A DNA stretch of 64,000 nt from Tolypothrix campylonemoides VB511288 (GTDB lineage Bacteria; Cyanobacteriota; Cyanobacteriia; Cyanobacteriales; Nostocaceae), in assembly GCA_000828075.3 (NCBI GenBank), contig JXCB02000002.1:375605-439604 (forward strand), in the 5' to 3' direction. How positions within the stretch are numbered: the first letter of the stretch is position 1; the number at the start of each line of letters is the position of its first letter. The translations under genes were made by a program, and so were the position numbers. The notes below the pieces were generated by a model that had not been told where the DNA came from, searched no databases, and worked only from the letters and a program-made list of their open reading frames with translations. This document shows, piece after piece, positions 19,437 through 27,121 of the stretch.

Positions 19437-21755
19437 ATGGAACACTGGCAATTTCTGATACAGAAACAGGGCGATGCTCCCAAACAGAACCCCCCAAGGG
19501 GCGATGGCTCTTGGCGTCTCTTGGAGTCGCCAAATGTGGAAATTACAGAAGGTCGGTATAGAGTTGTCGCTTGTTCTAACCTTGGTAACGTAGATGTGGA
19601 AGTACAAATCACTCATACCTCAACCTTGGAGGTTCCACCAAAGCGGCGAATTCAGGTGCGATCGCGCCGCACAAACTCTGAAGGCTTAATACCTGTGATT
19701 CCCTATACTTACCTTAAGCCAGGAATTTGGGAGTTACGTTGTTCTGGTAAGTTGATGTCTGATCGTGGTAAACGCTGGCAACACAGCATCCAATTGCAAG
19801 TCTTACCTAAAGTCGCTGCAAACGAGGTAGGACGAGGAAACAACGAGGAATTATCTGTCTTAACCGCTGAGTTGTCTCAACAAGAAGCGATTATTGAGCA
19901 ACCGATCAGTCCAGTTTGGCTTAAAGGTGAGACAGTAGAACAGATTTTACAAAATTTAATAGAACTGGCTTTACCTGCTTCTGAATTGTTGCCCGAAGAT
20001 GACAAAACGGTTGAGGATTCTCCAGCAGATACAGAAGCTGCACCGCTTGCTGTGAAACTTGAAGAAGAAATCTACATTGCTCGTTGGGGAGAAACTCTCA
20101 CAATTAATGGGCGTGTGGAGCAAAAAGAAGCGACGCTGGATCTAAGCCAAACATCAAATTATGAAAGAGTTTACGGAGGAGAAATAAGAATAGAACTGCA
20201 CTCACCCCAAGATTCTGAAATCATCAGGCGAGTGCGGCAATCCTTACCAGAAAAGTTCATACCGTTTCCTATCAGATGTTCAATAGAGATTCCAGCTGAT
20301 TGTGAATCGAAGCTGATTTTGGGAGAAATCAGTTTGTATGGCGTCCTCACAATTGGTAGTCAGGCGGTACTCTTAGCGAAAGAGTCTTTCACAATTACAG
20401 ATGTTAGAGAATTACTAACAACCAGTACTGTATTCACAAAAAGTGAACCACTGGCGACTTGTGAAGCCCAAAAACTATCCGTACCTCTAGATTTAAAACT
20501 TTTCAATCTGGTAAAAACTCCAAACAAAGTGCGATCGCTTGCGTTGCATCCATCTCCAAAAAAATCCCTACCACCCAAACTTAACCGGCAATCACTTCGT
20601 AAATCAGCAGCGATTTCACCTCAACTACCGAGGTTTGCTCAGCACCAAAATCAGATCATGAGTCCTGCGGTTTCAGAACCTCCTTTAAACTTGGAGAATT
20701 CTGACACGAATAGCACTGCAACTGCTGTTAGTTATGTCATCAGCAAGGGTACGGCTTTTCCCTACTTAAAACGACTAAAAACATCGCAGGATGAAATAGA
20801 AGTCATTAAGCGCTATCCGCCTGAAATGTTTGACTTTCCTGCGCCTGTTGACTCGCAGCAGCACACGAGTGAGATGGATCATGAATATGCAGCGTTATCA
20901 GTCGCAGAGGATGCCGAATCCCAAGACGCATCGTTTGTCCAATTAGTGAGTCCCTCTAGTTCTGAATTAATCACGACAAGCAGTCCCCACATATCCCCCT
21001 TAATTAGAAAGTGGATGCATACTCAAGGGTACTCTTTGCCTGAACCCATCAATTTGCAAAACCAAGACGACTATACCTATATTGTCCCTCGCCAAGAGCA
21101 GGTATATGAGAAGCTTGACACACACACTCCAGGAAATGACGACACTGACAATCCACAGGACACAAAGATAGAAGAACAAATTGCCACACACACTCCCTCC
21201 CTCCCTCCCTCCCTCCCTCCCTCCCCCCGTCATCAGGAGATATCATCAACTTGGTTGGTACAGGAAATCGTTGTAGATGATACATCGAATGAAGCCGAAG
21301 CTGATACTTTCAAAAACCAAGCTTCCAAACAGAAAGAAGCATCAGTATCAAATGTATTATTTTATTTGCCTTTAGGAAAAGAAAGCACGGAAGCCTTACC
21401 AGTTCCACAATTGCATTTGCCACAAGGCGAACTTGTGTGTGGAAAATCTGTTAGGGTACGCGTACAGTTAGCGCAAGTGTGTCCGGAAGTAGCTGTCAAG
21501 TTATGGATTGAAGATTGCCAAACTCGCTGGTTGCTGGAAGAACCGCTTTGGTTGACAAATTTACTACCTAACTCTTCTGGAGGGTTGGAAGAAACCACAC
21601 ACATCATTGTTCCTTTTGGGTGTTTGGAAATTCGCTTAGAAGCGATCGCTGTGAATACGGTTACTCAGCAGGAAAGCGACAAAATCACAATCCAGCGGGC
21701 TGTGATTCCTCCCGACTTACCGAGTTTGCAGTTAGATGAACTTTTAGATTTTTGA
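19437..21755 (+). CDS. Large hypothetical protein with a TCCC tract and disordered middle
   Basis: A 772-residue cytoplasmic protein that I do not recognise; its style is that of a conserved cyanobacterial unknown. Residues 1-125 look like a beta-rich domain (GDGSWRLLESPNVEITEGRYRVVA, LKPGIWELRCSGKLMSDR). A second beta-rich domain covers about 205-320. Residues about 350-640 are polar, low-complexity and probably disordered, including LPPSLPPSLPPS encoded by eight TCCC units at 21194-21225. A third beta-rich block closes the protein (GELVCGKSVRVRVQLAQVCPEVAVKLWIEDCQTRWLLEEPLWL), with similarity in layout to the first. No signal peptide or membrane segment is seen. Slippage in the tetranucleotide tract would shift the frame. 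Confidence 0.7.
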   Translation: MEHWQFLIQKQGDAPKQNPPRGDGSWRLLESPNVEITEGRYRVVACSNLGNVDVEVQITHTSTLEVPPKRRIQVRSRRTNSEGLIPVIPYTYLKPGIWELRCSGKLMSDRGKRWQHSIQLQVLPKVAANEVGRGNNEELSVLTAELSQQEAIIEQPISPVWLKGETVEQILQNLIELALPASELLPEDDKTVEDSPADTEAAPLAVKLEEEIYIARWGETLTINGRVEQKEATLDLSQTSNYERVYGGEIRIELHSPQDSEIIRRVRQSLPEKFIPFPIRCSIEIPADCESKLILGEISLYGVLTIGSQAVLLAKESFTITDVRELLTTSTVFTKSEPLATCEAQKLSVPLDLKLFNLVKTPNKVRSLALHPSPKKSLPPKLNRQSLRKSAAISPQLPRFAQHQNQIMSPAVSEPPLNLENSDTNSTATAVSYVISKGTAFPYLKRLKTSQDEIEVIKRYPPEMFDFPAPVDSQQHTSEMDHEYAALSVAEDAESQDASFVQLVSPSSSELITTSSPHISPLIRKWMHTQGYSLPEPINLQNQDDYTYIVPRQEQVYEKLDTHTPGNDDTDNPQDTKIEEQIATHTPSLPPSLPPSPRHQEISSTWLVQEIVVDDTSNEAEADTFKNQASKQKEASVSNVLFYLPLGKESTEALPVPQLHLPQGELVCGKSVRVRVQLAQVCPEVAVKLWIEDCQTRWLLEEPLWLTNLLPNSSGGLEETTHIIVPFGCLEIRLEAIAVNTVTQQESDKITIQRAVIPPDLPSLQLDELLDF
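21194..21225 (+). repeat. TCCC tetranucleotide tract inside a coding region
   Basis: Eight perfect copies of TCCC followed by extra C bases lie within the 772-codon gene and encode a SLPP-type segment. Gain or loss of one unit would change the reading frame after about codon 585. Confidence 0.85.
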
Positions 21756-21898
21756 TTTAGGGCTAGCCATTGATCGCATTAAGTGCATTCTGAGTTCTGA
21801 ATTCTTCTGACTGTGTTAAAAATCTTTAGAATTTAAAAATTTAGGGGAAAAATTGCAGTAAGCTCTTGTTGAATTGTAGTTTGTTTCATAGGAATCTT

Positions 21899-22045
21899 AT
21901 GTACACAGCTTCATTTATGCCTACCATTCTGATGTACGCAGCTTCATTTGTGCCTTCCATCCTTGTTCCTGTAACTGGTCTAGTTGTTCCAGCTGTAACA
22001 TTTGCATTTTTCTTCTTGTACATTGAACGCGACGATATCGGCTAA
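21899..22045 (+). CDS. psaI: Photosystem I subunit VIII PsaI
   Basis: A 48-residue membrane protein whose C-terminal 26 residues, VPVTGLVVPAVTFAFFFLYI plus ERDDIG, match the PsaI family (V-P-V-x-G-x-V-V-P-x-x-T-F, then LYIER-[ED]-D). PsaI is a single-span subunit that helps hold PsaL and the trimer or tetramer interface of photosystem I. The first two 11-codon blocks (MYTASFMPTIL, MYAASFVPSIL) are near copies at DNA level, and the second begins with its own ATG at 21932, which would give a 37-residue protein. AGGAATCTT before 21899 supports the longer form. A strong terminator follows 36 bases later. psaL, often next to psaI, is not present. Confidence 0.88.
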   Translation: MYTASFMPTILMYAASFVPSILVPVTGLVVPAVTFAFFFLYIERDDIG

Positions 22046-22081
22046 ACTTGTCCACCGACTTAATCATCAATTAAAAATTGA

Positions 22082-22113
22082 CCGCCCATCTTATACAGAC
22101 GGGCGGCTTTTTT
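22082..22113 (+). terminator. Rho-independent terminator of psaI
   Basis: A GC-rich stem CCGCCC/GGGCGG with a 13-base loop is directly followed by a C and a run of T (CTTTTTTTAT). It is in the right place and orientation to end the psaI transcript. Confidence 0.85.
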
Positions 22114-22142
22114 ATGCTGATTTTTAATCGATTCATGAACTG

Positions 22143-22580
22143 CCCCAACCCACTTTGCTGAGGTTGGGGTTTCCAAAGTCCCAACTTGCGGGTCGTGCTT
22201 CTGACGCTTCGCTTGGTAAACTTACCTGTTTGAGTCCTGACGGCTAAGCGTGGATAGAGGTTTTACCATCTGCGTCTGACGACGCTAGTTCCTAACGCCG
22301 TGGCTAAATATTTGATTTAGCCCAGAAATATCTAAGGGGACGTAGCCACTATTAGATGCTGATTCTGGTATCAGGATACTGCCGTTAACTGTATCGATTG
22401 GGTTGACTATTGCCGACCAGTCGCCTAGTTGCCTTTATGCTACGGGTAGTCTTCCTTTACGGCAAAGTGGGTACTTTACGTTTATGCCTCGCAAAACCTA
22501 ATATACACTAAAACGCACCCCAAAACAAAAACATCCAAGCAGGCGCTATCCTTCCCCACCCGGCGTTGCTGAGGGTGGGG
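22143..22580. mobile_element. Non-coding IS200/IS605-like element with hairpin ends
   Basis: Two 27-base hairpins in the same orientation bound this 438-base segment: CCCCAACC/GGTTGGGG (22143-22169) and CCCCACCC/GGGTGGGG (22554-22580). Both loops are 11 bases and share TTGCTGA, and one base pair differs in a compensating way (A-T versus C-G). Same-orientation subterminal hairpins without inverted terminal repeats are typical for IS200/IS605 elements and their gene-less derivatives (palindrome-associated elements). No transposase frame is present. The interior has further stems, GCGTC-TGAC-GACGC and GCTAAAT-ATTTG-ATTTAGC, so it may encode a structured RNA. Confidence 0.6.
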
Positions 22581-22591
22581 AAGGATAGCGC
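22543..22591. repeat. Long perfect hairpin at the right end of the element
   Basis: A perfect 19-bp stem (GCGCTATCCTTCCCCACCC and its complement) with an 11-base loop. It extends the right-end hairpin of the IS200/IS605-like element by six or more pairs. No T-run follows, so it is not a typical terminator. Confidence 0.8.
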
Positions 22592-22689
22592 TATTTGTTC
22601 AACTTGTGTTACTAGCTAAATCTCGCTTACAGCTACTAATTGCTAATTGTGTATTGCCATAAGAGGATGTTTGTGAAGTACCGAGTTGT

Positions 22690-22790
22690 ATCGAGACCCC
22701 CCTAGCCCCCCTTTTTAAGGGGGGAAAATAGTCTCAAAGTCCGTCTTATTAAGGGGGATTTAGGGGAATCGAAAAGTTTTTGATACATAA
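22690..22790. repeat. Cyanobacterial dispersed GGGGGATTTAGGGG repeat
   Basis: The stretch has CCCCCCTAGCCCCCCTTTTT followed by AAGGGGGG, which folds back on itself, then the related CTTATTAAGGGGGATTTAGGGG. This palindromic motif is scattered in many Nostocales genomes between genes. It lies downstream of psbJ and might end that transcript on the minus strand. Confidence 0.55.
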
Positions 22791-22863
22791 CTAACCACTT
22801 TTAAAACATCCTCTAAGTATGCAAACAAATAGCAATTAGCAATTGTGTCGGCTCAAACTACGA

Positions 22864-22983
22864 TTAGATTGAAGAACCGAGTCCAGCGTAGGCTCCGTAA
22901 AAGAAAATACCTACAACGGTAATTACACCTAAGCCTGCGATTGTTGCAACAATCCACAGGGGAATTCTGCCACTTCCAGACAC
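22864..22983 (-). CDS. psbJ: Photosystem II protein PsbJ
   Basis: A 39-residue single-span protein starting from GTG (complement of 22981-22983) with the sequence [20 protein letters not shown] and an end [10 protein letters not shown] that is diagnostic for PsbJ. It regulates forward electron flow from QA to the plastoquinone pool and PSII assembly. A strong ribosome-binding site AAAGGAGGAG lies six bases before the start. It is the last gene of the psbEFLJ operon, 74 bases after psbL. Confidence 0.95.
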   Translation of the reverse strand: MSGSGRIPLWIVATIAGLGVITVVGIFFYGAYAGLGSSI

Positions 22984-23057
22984 AGTCTCTCCTCCTTTGA
23001 TAAAAAATAAGCGACGAAAGTTAAAAAATAAACAGCAGTCAATAGCTGTCGTTCCAG

Positions 23058-23177
23058 TTAGTTAAAGAAGTAACTGGAAAACAGAATCCCTAGAACAAAA
23101 ACGAGTAGCAGTCCCAGGTAAAGCGAAGTCCGGTTAAGCTCAACCGGCTGATTATTGGGATTTTCCTTTCTTTCCAT
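23058..23177 (-). CDS. psbL: Photosystem II protein PsbL
   Basis: A 39-residue protein, [20 protein letters not shown] then a membrane helix [19 protein letters not shown]. This matches PsbL, located at the PSII monomer interface and needed for QA function. It starts 9 bases after the psbF stop with AGGAGAAAATC before the ATG. Third gene of psbEFLJ. Confidence 0.96.
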   Translation of the reverse strand: MERKENPNNQPVELNRTSLYLGLLLVFVLGILFSSYFFN

Positions 23178-23186
23178 GATTTTCTC

Positions 23187-23324
23187 CTAGCGCTGAATAA
23201 ACTGCATGGAAGCGATCGCACCCAAAAAGAATATAGTTGGCACAGCTAGGGTGTGAACTGCAAGCCATCTGACGGTAAAAATTGGATAGGAAACTGGTTG
23301 ATTGATGTTATTGCCGCTAGTCAT
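23187..23324 (-). CDS. psbF: Cytochrome b559 beta subunit PsbF
   Basis: A 45-residue protein ([45 protein letters not shown]). His24 in the RWLAVHT motif is the axial heme ligand that pairs with His23 of PsbE to bind the cytochrome b559 heme in photosystem II. One transmembrane helix, normal length. It begins 9 bases after the psbE stop. Confidence 0.97.
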   Translation of the reverse strand: MTSGNNINQPVSYPIFTVRWLAVHTLAVPTIFFLGAIASMQFIQR

Positions 23325-23333
23325 GATTTCAAA

Positions 23334-23585
23334 CTACTTTGTGTTACTAAATTGCTCTACTTGTTGTTTTGCTTGATAACGGTTATTTACAATTGGCAAT
23401 TCCTGCCGTGCTGGTGTGTAATACTCATCAGGGCGAGGTGTACCAAACACATCGTATGCCAAGCCAGTGCTGACAAACAACCAACCCGCAATAAACAGTG
23501 CAGGAATGGTGATGCTGTGGATCACCCAGTAACGAACGCTCGTAATAATGTCCGAAAATGGACGTTCTCCAGTAGTACCTGACAT
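23334..23585 (-). CDS. psbE: Cytochrome b559 alpha subunit PsbE
   Basis: An 83-residue protein with the heme ligand His23 in [13 protein letters not shown], one membrane helix, and the lumenal tail [20 protein letters not shown] typical of PsbE. Cytochrome b559 is essential for PSII assembly and photoprotection. It is the first of psbEFLJ and follows ycf48 on the same strand, 103 bases away; this ycf48-psbEFLJ order is widely conserved in cyanobacteria and links assembly factor with substrate. Confidence 0.98.
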   Translation of the reverse strand: MSGTTGERPFSDIITSVRYWVIHSITIPALFIAGWLFVSTGLAYDVFGTPRPDEYYTPARQELPIVNNRYQAKQQVEQFSNTK

Positions 23586-23688
23586 TTAGACCCCTACCTT
23601 CAGCAAGATTGTTATTGAGATTATTATCCTACAAAGTTAAGAAAGAGTTACACCTCGTAACTTCTTTCTCATAAATAGGAATAAATAC

Positions 23689-24711
23689 CTACGCAGCTTT
23701 TGATTTAGAAGCGGTTGCAATATTGGGATTGTATTTGAGTAAAACACCGCGATCGCCAATCACAAATCCCTTTTCTGGGTTGAGAAAAACGATTTTGTAA
23801 AAATTAGTCGGAACTGCTTCAACATCACGGTCTTTTTCCCAAGTTTTGCCGCCATCAGAACTGTACAGCAAATTAGCGCTACCGCCACTAACCCAAATTT
23901 CATTGGGTGTACGATAAGCCAAATCAAGTAAGCCCCAACTGGTCGAGACTTCTGGATATTGAGTTTCCAGCCACTTGTCAGGCTCAGCTGGGTTAGTAAA
24001 TTGTACCTGACCACCGCGTGCTAACATCCACATTTGTCCCTGTTCGGTAAATCCCATATTTTCTACCCGTCTGGAACTATTGCGGTTATGAGGTACCCAA
24101 GCATTTAGCCCTGGTTCCCAAGTCGAGTAGAAGTTACCTTTTGCAGAAACAGCAACATATTTGCCATCAGGAGAACGTTCGATGTTACGAACCACACCTA
24201 CGGCTTGTTCCACCTGCGCTTTCCAGTTTTGTCCACCATCTGTGGTTCTGTATATTGCTCCCACATCCGTAGCCATCTCAGCTGTATTTTGTGCCAGTGC
24301 GACGATACTCACGGGATTACCTGGTAGCTTTTCACTCAGGGGAATGCGTGACCAATAACGACCTTCATCACTGCTGTGCAACAGTAGAGAAGGTTCTCCA
24401 GCTATCCACCCCTCTTGACCTGCAAAACTGACAGTGTTAAAACGGTACTTTTGGTCATCCAGTTTTAATTTTAGAGGCTGCCAAGTCACACCACCGTCTT
24501 TTGTTTCCAACACAGTGGCATTGCTGCCTACTAAGAAACCATGCTGGGGGTCATTTGTAAAGGCAATATCCAGTAGTTTTGCATCTGTTGGGACGGAAAT
24601 AACTTCCCAAGGATTGTAGCTGGTTGAAGGGACATTACTACAACCAACACACACAAGGATAACCACGAACAAAGCGAGTATTCGTTGGTAAATTTTCACA
24701 ATTGAGCGCAT
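23689..24711 (-). CDS. ycf48: Photosystem II assembly protein Ycf48 (HCF136)
   Basis: A 340-residue lumenal seven-bladed beta-propeller that escorts newly made D1 into the PSII reaction centre. The N-terminus MRSIVKIYQRILALFVVILV ends in CVGCSN, a lipobox-like site, as in other cyanobacterial Ycf48. The blades are visible as repeats with SSDEGRYWSRI, TTDGGQNWKA and SSDGGKTWEK Asp-box-like motifs, plus the Arg-rich patch region RRVENMGF. Length is normal. It lies between rubA and psbE on the same strand, the conserved rubA-ycf48-psbEFLJ arrangement of PSII assembly genes. Confidence 0.97.
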   Translation of the reverse strand: MRSIVKIYQRILALFVVILVCVGCSNVPSTSYNPWEVISVPTDAKLLDIAFTNDPQHGFLVGSNATVLETKDGGVTWQPLKLKLDDQKYRFNTVSFAGQEGWIAGEPSLLLHSSDEGRYWSRIPLSEKLPGNPVSIVALAQNTAEMATDVGAIYRTTDGGQNWKAQVEQAVGVVRNIERSPDGKYVAVSAKGNFYSTWEPGLNAWVPHNRNSSRRVENMGFTEQGQMWMLARGGQVQFTNPAEPDKWLETQYPEVSTSWGLLDLAYRTPNEIWVSGGSANLLYSSDGGKTWEKDRDVEAVPTNFYKIVFLNPEKGFVIGDRGVLLKYNPNIATASKSKAA

Positions 24712-24800
24712 TTTTTCTTTATCTGTTAGTATCTGTTAGTTTTTTTGAATTTGTGTATGGGTTTGGTGTAGGTTTATGGCACACCCTATTGTTAAAAGCG

Positions 24801-25136
24801 CTATTGTACGCCGTAGAGGCTCATAAAAAACAAGAAGGCAAGAGCCAAAGCCCCGAAAATCAGCAGGTTTTTCTGACCTGGTGTTAGGTTATTTACACCA
24901 ACACCATATTTCAGATTTTCTTTGAAACCGGATGCCGTACCAGCAGGACCAATGTTTGTAAAACCATTCTTTTTGACACCGCAAACTGGGCAGCGCCAAG
25001 TAGAAGATAATTCATCAAACGGTATCCCTGGGGCAATGCCATGCTTGTCATCTCCCTTTTCGGGTTCATAAATGTAACCGCAGGCACGGCACTCGTAGCG
25101 GTCTAACGCGGTCGTCTCAGCAGCTTGTTCGCTCAT
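24801..25136 (-). CDS. rubA: Membrane-anchored rubredoxin RubA
   Basis: A 111-residue protein with a rubredoxin domain: the Fe ligands are Cys16 and Cys19 (YECRACGYIY) and Cys49 and Cys52 (WRCPVCGVKK). A C-terminal membrane helix (NLLIFGALALAFLFFMSLYG, about residues 89-108) anchors it to the thylakoid, which is the mark of the photosystem-assembly rubredoxin RubA/RBD1. It is needed for photosystem I or II assembly. It precedes ycf48 by 89 bases on the same strand. Confidence 0.96.
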   Translation of the reverse strand: MSEQAAETTALDRYECRACGYIYEPEKGDDKHGIAPGIPFDELSSTWRCPVCGVKKNGFTNIGPAGTASGFKENLKYGVGVNNLTPGQKNLLIFGALALAFLFFMSLYGVQ

Positions 25137-25443
25137 GGCTCTTGGCGTCGGTGAGAGGCAAATCTTAAATATACGTTAAAAATTATGACATAAGTGTTAG
25201 GTTTTTCTATCTTAAGCAAAAACGAATCAAATCGTCTCCAGCTCTATTTTTCAGGATTCAAAAAAGTCAAAGAGATATAATGTAAAAGAAGGTAACCCTT
25301 TGGGTTCGCCAGTTGCCTGCGGAGGGAAACCCCTTCGGGTTCGCCAGTCGCCTACGGAGGGAGACCCTCCTGCAGCGCTGGTCTCACCTCCCGCAGCACT
25401 GGTCTCACAAGTTTATTAGCACCAAAAGCGGTAGAAATTCATT
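25137..25443. other. Divergent promoter region rubA/ndhC with dispersed repeat
   Basis: 307 bases between the divergent rubA and ndhC starts. The right part, 25291-25408, is a dispersed repeat built of the units GGGTTCGCCAGT, CGGAGGGAAACCC and TGCAGC-CTGGTCTCAC, each occurring twice. The same modules occur at 51952-52001, 52781-52812, 54697-54745 and 57233-57283. The promoters must lie in 25140-25290 or within the repeat. Confidence 0.6.
25291..25408. repeat. GGAGGGAAACCCTCC-type dispersed repeat
   Basis: Contains two copies each of a TTCGCCAGT module, a (T/C)GGAGGGA-ACCC palindrome module and a GCAGCxCTGGTCTCAC module. Related copies occur at four other places in this window, including one inside a coding region. 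Confidence 0.7.
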
Positions 25444-25806
25444 GTGTTTGTCCTTAGCGGTTACGAGTACCTTCTAGGCTTCCTTATCCTGTGTAGCCTA
25501 GTGCCTGCCTTGGCTCTATCAGCGTCTAAGCTCCTGCGACCGAGAGGTGGCAACCCAGAACGGCGCACGACATATGAATCTGGCATGGAACCCATCGGTG
25601 GAGCTTGGATTCAGTTCAATATCCGCTACTACATGTTTGCGCTCGTCTTCGTCATCTTTGATGTAGAGACTGTATTTTTATATCCTTGGGCGGTTGCTTT
25701 CCACCGTCTTGGGCTATTGGCATTTATTGAAGCGCTAATTTTTATTGCAATTCTTGTAGTTGCCCTAGTGTACGCATGGCGTAAAGGAGCTTTGGAATGG
25801 TCTTAG
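25444..25806 (+). CDS. ndhC: NAD(P)H-quinone oxidoreductase subunit 3 (NdhC)
   Basis: A 120-residue membrane subunit of the thylakoid NDH-1 complex, which works in respiration and cyclic electron flow and accepts electrons from ferredoxin. The start is GTG ([10 protein letters not shown]). It has three transmembrane helices and the NuoA/NdhC signature [12 protein letters not shown] in the conserved loop, then [12 protein letters not shown]. Its last codons overlap the ndhK start by 10 bases. First gene of ndhC-K-J. Confidence 0.98.
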   Translation: MFVLSGYEYLLGFLILCSLVPALALSASKLLRPRGGNPERRTTYESGMEPIGGAWIQFNIRYYMFALVFVIFDVETVFLYPWAVAFHRLGLLAFIEALIFIAILVVALVYAWRKGALEWS

Positions 25807-26534
25807 ATACTAACATAGAGCAACAGCAAAAAGAACGCATCCTCAACCCGATAGAGCGTCCTACAGTAACCCAAGAATTGTCAGAAAACGTCATCCTAAC
25901 CACGGTTGATGACCTCTACAACTGGGTGCGGCTTTCTAGCCTTTGGCCGATGCTGTTTGGTACCGCTTGCTGCTTTATTGAGTTTGCAGCTTTGATTGGT
26001 TCCCGATTTGACTTTGACCGCTTTGGTCTGATTCCCCGTTCTAGTCCCCGCCAAGCCGACTTAATTATTACGGCAGGGACAATCAATATGAAGATGGCAC
26101 CTCAGCTTGTGCGTCTTTACGAGCAAATGCCAGAACCCAAGTACGTGATTGCTATGGGTGCTTGCACGATTACTGGCGGTATGTTCAGCGCTGATTCCCC
26201 CACAGCAGTACGTGGAGTCGATAAGCTGATTCCTGTGGACGTTTACTTACCCGGTTGTCCGCCGCGTCCAGAAGCGATTATTGACGCGATTATTAAGCTG
26301 CGCAAGAAGATCGCAAATGATTCTATCCAAGAGCGGAGTGTGATTAAGCAAACTCACCGCTACTACAGCACAACTCACAACCTCAAGCCCGCAGAGCAAA
26401 TCCACACAGGTAAGTATTTGCAGACTGAGTCTCGCGTTACACCGCCGAAGGAACTAACCGAAGCGATCGGTCTACCAGTCCCACCTGCTCTTTTGGCTCA
26501 AAAGGCACAAAAGGAGGAAACTAACCATGGCTGA
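25797..26534 (+). CDS. ndhK: NAD(P)H-quinone oxidoreductase subunit K (NdhK)
   Basis: A 245-residue peripheral subunit of NDH-1 that carries the N2 [4Fe-4S] cluster next to the quinone site. The cluster motifs are present: the paired cysteines Cys58-Cys59 in GTACCFIEF, the Cys of [11 protein letters not shown] and the Cys of [10 protein letters not shown]. It overlaps ndhC at its start and ndhJ (8 bases) at its end, so translation of the three is coupled. Confidence 0.98.
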   Translation: MVLDTNIEQQQKERILNPIERPTVTQELSENVILTTVDDLYNWVRLSSLWPMLFGTACCFIEFAALIGSRFDFDRFGLIPRSSPRQADLIITAGTINMKMAPQLVRLYEQMPEPKYVIAMGACTITGGMFSADSPTAVRGVDKLIPVDVYLPGCPPRPEAIIDAIIKLRKKIANDSIQERSVIKQTHRYYSTTHNLKPAEQIHTGKYLQTESRVTPPKELTEAIGLPVPPALLAQKAQKEETNHG

Positions 26535-27054
26535 AGAAGAATCAAAACCAGTACCAGCAGAACAACAGTCAATAGTCAAAGCGGGTGAAGTGTCCCAGTG
26601 GTTGACAGAAAATGACTTTGCTCATGAGTCTCTCGAACCAGATCATGAAGGTGTAGAAGTCATTAAAGTTGAGCGAGATTTTTTGTTGCCACTTTGCACT
26701 GCACTGTATGCTTATGGGTTTAATTACCTCCAGTGTCAAGCTGGCATTGATTTGGGACCAGGACAGCAGTTGGTTAGTATGTATCACTTGATTAAACTCA
26801 GTGATAATGCTGATCGTCCCCAGGAAGTGCGTCTCAAAGTGTTCCTACCACGGGAAAATCCTAGAGTTCCCTCAGTTTACTGGATTTGGAAGGCAGCAGA
26901 CTGGCAAGAACGCGAGTCCTACGATATGTTCGGCATAATCTACGAAGGGCACCCGGATCTAAAGCGTCTTTTGATGCCAGAAGATTGGGTAGGTTGGCCC
27001 TTACGTAAGGATTACGTGTCGCCTGACTTCTATGAGTTGCAGGACGCTTATTAG
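26527..27054 (+). CDS. ndhJ: NAD(P)H-quinone oxidoreductase subunit J (NdhJ)
   Basis: A 175-residue subunit of the NDH-1 hydrophilic arm, related to the 30-kDa/NuoC subunit. Family motifs are [32 protein letters not shown] and the C-terminal [18 protein letters not shown]. The start lies within the end of ndhK, preceded by AAAGGAGGAAACTAACC, a strong ribosome-binding site. A hairpin follows the stop at 27079-27103. Confidence 0.98.
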   Translation: MAEEESKPVPAEQQSIVKAGEVSQWLTENDFAHESLEPDHEGVEVIKVERDFLLPLCTALYAYGFNYLQCQAGIDLGPGQQLVSMYHLIKLSDNADRPQEVRLKVFLPRENPRVPSVYWIWKAADWQERESYDMFGIIYEGHPDLKRLLMPEDWVGWPLRKDYVSPDFYELQDAY

Positions 27055-27078
27055 AGCAATCTCGCACTTCATTATCAG

Positions 27079-27103
27079 CCCCTCTTTGTGCTTCAAAGAG
27101 GGG
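27079..27103 (+). terminator. Hairpin after ndhCKJ
   Basis: A perfect 10-bp stem, CCCCTCTTTG/CAAAGAGGGG, with a 5-base loop sits 25 bases after the ndhJ stop. There is no T-run after it, so it may stabilise the 3' end or attenuate rather than terminate read-through into the next gene. Confidence 0.5.
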
Positions 27104-27121
27104 TAAGAAAAGGAGATGGAA

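Noticed and set aside
27079-27103. Definite Rho-independent terminator after ndhJ
   Set aside because: Perfect stem but no T-run; reported only as a hairpin with moderate confidence.
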